Part shown: in pieces, positions 59,671-64,000 of the stretch
Numbering within the stretch: the stretch's first letter is position 1
How the letters are laid out: each line of letters starts with the position of its first letter
Origin: Anisodus tanguticus
Taxonomy: Eukaryota > Streptophyta > Magnoliopsida > Solanales > Solanaceae
Direction of reading: 5' to 3'
DNA: 64,000 bases
Assembly (NCBI GenBank): GCA_034509755.1
Contig: CM067550.1
Span: 861,001 to 925,000, forward strand
The notes under the pieces: generated by a model
The model's input: only the letters and a program-made list of their open reading frames with translations
Database searches by the model: none
What the model was told of the DNA's origin: nothing
Position numbers and translations under genes: made by a program

Positions 59671-62243
59671 AGAAAGTGTGCCCATAGGTACACACATAAG
59701 CACCAGTAGATGTACTGACTCGACCTCGACTGTCTAATGTGTAACAAAAAACCCACCACTAAACTTAGCAGTGGGCCAATCATGGAGAAATATTTGACGT
59801 ACTTCTTATTTGCAAGGTTTGGATAATAAGAAACGATCGGAAGCCCCCAACCCCCCAATAGACGGACCATCACGTATAAAGCTATGAACCCCATGATACT
59901 ACCGACACTCTCTGAAATAGACGGGTAAGGGTTCTCGTTGGAACCACCATCAACAATTAATAGAGTAAGCACATCTATATATGTGAGCGTGAAAAGGGAT
60001 TACCACACGTTCATTGTTGGGAGAGCTGTAAAACAAAATATAAGAAACCATTTAGAATATCTTTAATCTGACTTTACGGTTCAAATAGCTAGGTTAAATT
60101 AGGCCCTTATTATGTTGACAAATAAATACGAAATGATAATGTCAAATTTCTTATCTTTTTACAATGATAGTTGTACTACAATCACCTGCAAAGAGCATAA
60201 TAGTAGTAGACCTAAAGGAGAAATACTTGTACAAAATTGACAATAATTTTCAGTGATGCAACTTTACTAATCAATAATTTTATTGGTATAGTGAGAAAAA
60301 CAAAGGTCATACAATATTCTGCCAACAGAAAGATTCAAATGGCATATTAAACAATCTTCAGACAAAGGGAAAAGATTTAACCACAGCATACAATACAATT
60401 CCAAAAAAGATGTTGAGAGCATAAGAAGAGTATACTTGAATGTAATACACTAATTATTAGACCCTTTATCCAAAAAAAATACTACTACTACTTGCATAAG
60501 ATTTAAGGAATAAAAATAGACTTTTGAATTTTGTGGTCCTCAATTAAATGTGTGTAAGGTACAAAAATATTATTTGAATCTCGTGGTTTTAAACTCGTGA
60601 TGTTTGAATTGTCAACTTATTAAATATATAAAGAGGCAAACCAAAGATACTTAAATTGATACGGAATGAGTATAATTTAGGCTTAGTTGGAAAATACCAT
60701 ATAAATGCGTTTTACATAGAAAAAGACTCCACAACATGAAGCAGCTACCATAGAAGATACATGAAGCCATAAATGGCAGACCAAACATATGGTTATCTAA
60801 TTAGCACTCAAACTTCTTATGATCACATTAAATAAATATATTTGGATGCTTGATTAATCCCCTCTTCAACTAATCCACAAGATTCCATACATGTAAAATA
60901 AAAACAACTCCAAGTATTCATGGAGAGAAAGTGAAAAGATAATACCTGAAAGACTCAACTATATATAGCGTATTGTCATTCAAGATATAAAGATCAAACC
61001 ATTTTTTTTATGGAAAAGCAATAATTCACTAATCTTGAAAAAATAGTATATATGTCCTCTAGTTCTTTTTGCATAAAAGTGGGATACGGATATCCTATTA
61101 ATGCATGCTTACCCACAAAAGCGAAGAAAAGTACAATATACTCCGTCTCAAAATAGTTATCTCGTTTTTCATTTACCCATAAAATATTTAACAGAGTTTA
61201 TCATATAATCTCCTCAATAAATATTTACTTCATTAATGATAAGAACTTCCTATATATCGCTAATTAATACGAGAATCGAAAAAAAAATTAAAACGATAGT
61301 AGGCCATATAGGCCAAAAAGAACTGAGATTTCCATTTTTGGCCAACACGTGGGCTGGACCATGATGCACAAACAAATGGAGAAAAATATCAGTTTCCCTA
61401 ACAACCCAATGTTTTGCTTTGAAGAGTGATCCAAGAAATTGGAAGAGAAACAACAATTCCATAGCTAGATCACATTTTTATCACTCAGATTCTAAAACCA
61501 CAAACAAATGCATTAGATATATTCCAAGAAAAAGAACAATTCCATAACTAGACTAAATAAAGTAACCATTTTTATCACACCCACAAGCTAAAATGCATAC
61601 AAATAGAGAATGATACAAAAAGAAATGGAAGAAAAAGAATAATTACACACACATGGATTGGACCAAGAGGTTGACTGAACATATACTCCAACTCAACACG
61701 CACATAGAAAAGGCAAAAGTAAAATTAATAAGCCTACAAACCAAAGACTGATATAATCAATGATTCTATATATCTTGAACACACAACTCTTTGCACTCCA
61801 CCCCCACACAACCATAGCCCAATCGCATATACCAACAATATATATCGTAAAGCAATCAAGGAGCGACGAGCTCCCGAGGCTATATACAATGGTGTACTCC
61901 ACACCCGACCTTTCTTGAACTACAATCAAGCTCTATAAGAGCTACCAAACCCCACCCGATCTCCATACCACATATATAAAACAATCCACTAAGCACTTTA
62001 TACAATTACTATAACTTTGAACCCACGGCTTCCTATCACCGTCCCGTGAGTTCTTATCAAATGCATAATTTAAATGCTCAACCGAGCTCATAAAAAAGAA
62101 TCGTACCTTGATTTACCTAGCACAACTAGCATGAACCAGAATAAAAAATGCCTAACCTGAAAATCATAGGTACCCACATTTTAAAAAAGGGCTAATAATG
62201 GAAGTAATAAGTACATGATTTCAACACTCGTGGTTATATAACA
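59671..62243 (-). repeat. right arm of the ~5-kb inverted repeat
   Basis: Reverse complement of 57120-59571 with small extra blocks, so slightly longer. Contains the mirrored open frame at 59972-59652, which here runs on past the left-arm stop because of a small change near 59695. The outer end is at ..CGTGGTTATATAAC. Confidence 0.95.
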
Positions 62244-62334
62244 AAGTTAATGTACTTTAACTCAAGGTGGGATAGTAAAAAAAACAATTTCTTAATATGT
62301 AAAATGAAATTGCATGCAATCACAAAAAAGTATT

Positions 62335-62570
62335 GGTATTTGTGGATGCAGGACTAAAACAGAGTACCTAGAATGCAAGTTCAGTGATTTAACACATGAA
62401 TCGGAGGTGAAAGTCAAGATCGAGGACCTAGTTATACCCAAGAGTTGAAGAAATATCTTCAAGTATCCAAGGAGACGGGGAGATTGACGATGATGTCAAA
62501 CATTGTATTAGAGCGGGGTATGTGAAATGAAGGCTCGCCTCCGGAGTGATGTGCGATAAGAATGTGGAGG
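62335..62570 (+). pseudogene. RTE-type LINE RT C-terminal fragment
   Basis: The plus strand reads KTEYLECKFSDLTHESEV, then EDLVIPKS, a GDGEIDDDVKH-like segment and KARLRSGV. These are the familiar words at the RT C-terminus of plant RTE LINEs. Frame changes and stops near 62445 show it is dead. Nothing of the polymerase core remains. Confidence 0.75.
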
Positions 62571-62574
62571 CCTC

Positions 62575-63500
62575 AAAAATCGACGGATATTTTTTCATCG
62601 GCCAATGTGCAGTATTTATAACCAGTAAAACAGTAAGTTATCCGTGTACGGATGTTAAAATGCCAAAAACAGCAAACTGAAACGGGAGAGCATTTTCCGA
62701 AAGGGGCGTGGCCTTAAATTTAATTTCATTGGCAAAATGCAGTATTTATTCAAAGCAGTAAAGCAGTAAAAATGCAGTATTTATTCATTGGCAAAATGCG
62801 GTATTTATTCAAAGCAGTAAAGCAGTAAAAACGCAGCCTCGAATTCAATTTCATTGGCCTAAATGCAGTAAAGCAGTATAGCAGTAAGCAGAAAAACAGA
62901 GAGGCAATTTCTGAAAAGACGCGATGTTTAGTTTAAAACAGTAAAACAGTAAATATCCGTTGCACGGATGTTTAAATGCTAAAACAGTGGACTGAAACAG
63001 GAAAGCAATGCCCGAAATGTGCGGCCTCGAATTCAATTTCATTGGCCTAAATGCAGTATTTGGTTCAAAACAGTAAAACAGTAAGATATCCGTTGCCCGG
63101 ATGTTTAAAACAGTAAACTAAAAACAGAGAAACGAAAAAAAAAAGAGCGGCCTCGAATTTAATTTCATCGGCCTAAATGCAGTATTAGTTAAAAACTATA
63201 AAACAGTAAAACAGTAAGATATCCGTTGCACGGATGTTTAAAACAGTAAACAGAAAACAAAGAAACAAAAAAAGCGCAGAAACGAAACGGAAAAAAAAAA
63301 AAGTGCGGCCTCGAATTCAATTTCATCGGCCTAAATGCAGTATTTATATAAATCAGTAAATCAGTAAGACAATCCGTGCACGGATGTTTAAATGTCAAAA
63401 CAGTAAACTGAAACAGAAACGAAGGAAAGAAAAAAAAGAGCAGCCTCGAATTTAATTTAATTTCATCGGCCTAAAGCAGTAAAGATATCCGTGTGTGGAT
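62575..63500. repeat. degenerate tandem repeat, period near 132 bp, with a palindromic core
   Basis: About six units, each with a CAGTAAAACAGTAAG.. part, the inverted core ATCCGT(T)GCACGGAT, an A-rich stretch, and GCCTCGAATTCAATTTCAT.GGCC. Cores start near 62640, 62957, 63089, 63221, 63372 and 63487. The longer first gap contains a rearranged block of GCAGTATTTATTC repeats. Confidence 0.88.
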
Positions 63501-63539
63501 ATTTAAATGACAAAATAAACCAACAGTTTGCAATTAAAA

Positions 63540-64000
63540 CGTCCGACCCGAATTCTGAAATTTTCGGACCGAGGCAGGATTCGAATCTGCTTCTGAAATC
63601 CGACCCGAGACAGAACAGTGATCCGGCTCGGATTTCGGGTCGACCCGACCCGGAATCAAACATTTTTTTTGAATTTTCAGATAATAAACAGCATGATATT
63701 AAAACACAAAATCTGGAAATTTATTCGAAACGGGTCGACCCGACCCGGATCAGTGACCCGACCCGAATAGGATTTTTCAGTCCGAATTGATTTCTTTCCA
63801 AATTTTCAGATAACAAACAACGAAAAATATTAAAACACAAAAATCTGGAATTTAACCCAAATCGGGTTGGCCCGACCCGGACCAGTGACCCGACCCGAAT
63901 GGGATGTTTTTCAACCCGAATTGATTTTCCTCCAAATTTCAGATAACCAACAACAAAATATACACACAAAAATTTGAGAATTAATTCGAATAGGGTCAAC
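63540..64000. repeat. second tandem repeat, ~133-bp period, GGGTCGACCCGACCC motif
   Basis: Units contain GGGTCGACCCGACCCGGA, then CAGTGACCCGACCCGAAT, then ..CCAAATTTTCAGATAA.AAACA. Motifs at about 63638, 63735, 63868 and 63995; the array runs off the end of the window. Confidence 0.88.

Noticed and set aside
62575..64000. A CRISPR array
   Set aside because: The repeats are long, degenerate and contiguous without unique spacers, and the DNA is plant nuclear.

Overview
This is nuclear DNA of a flowering plant, most likely a member of the Solanaceae (nightshade family). It is AT-rich, its genes are broken by long introns, and repeats dominate. The repeats include Ty3, Copia and TRIM retroelements, LINE fragments, hAT, Tourist and Stowaway DNA elements, and SINE copies with the solanaceous heads and tails (GGCAGCCCGGTGCAC heads, CTGGGTATGTTG tails). 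The family call is an inference from repeat types and plastid fragments; I cannot name the species.

Only two host genes can be supported. A DOMON plus cytochrome b561 gene lies at 17983-20460 (minus, 3 exons, 392 codons). A complete DNA topoisomerase 3-beta (TOP3B) lies at 29851-43363 (minus, 15 exons, 862 codons). All splice junctions in both could be read as GT..AG with consistent phase.

Layout: 1-3480 holds a LINE reverse-transcriptase remnant and a Ty3 gag-pol remnant. 6650-8010 holds two inverted copies of an LTR-like sequence. 8165-17470 is one degenerate Ty3 element with both LTRs; it carries an antisense open frame of about 320 codons with its own TATA box. 17983-20460 is the b561 gene. 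22440-26060 is a decayed LINE split twice: by a mosaic of plastid DNA fragments and by a composite TRIM/LTR insertion. 28.6-29.4 kb holds SINE-type insertions with perfect target duplications. TOP3B follows, its introns loaded with SINEs, MITEs, a tandem duplication that copied part of an exon, and a second organellar insertion carrying a piece of plastid ycf2. 44.9-52.0 kb holds SINE/RTE, Copia and hAT remnants. 52-57 kb is non-coding with a dispersed 470-bp duplication. 57120-62243 is a very large inverted repeat with arms of about 2.5 kb around a 99-bp spacer. The window ends in two tandem-repeat blocks with periods near 132 bp.

The two host genes show no functional link. The most unusual structures are the 5-kb palindrome with a template-switch-like centre, the two organellar mosaics, and the antisense gene inside the Ty3 element.
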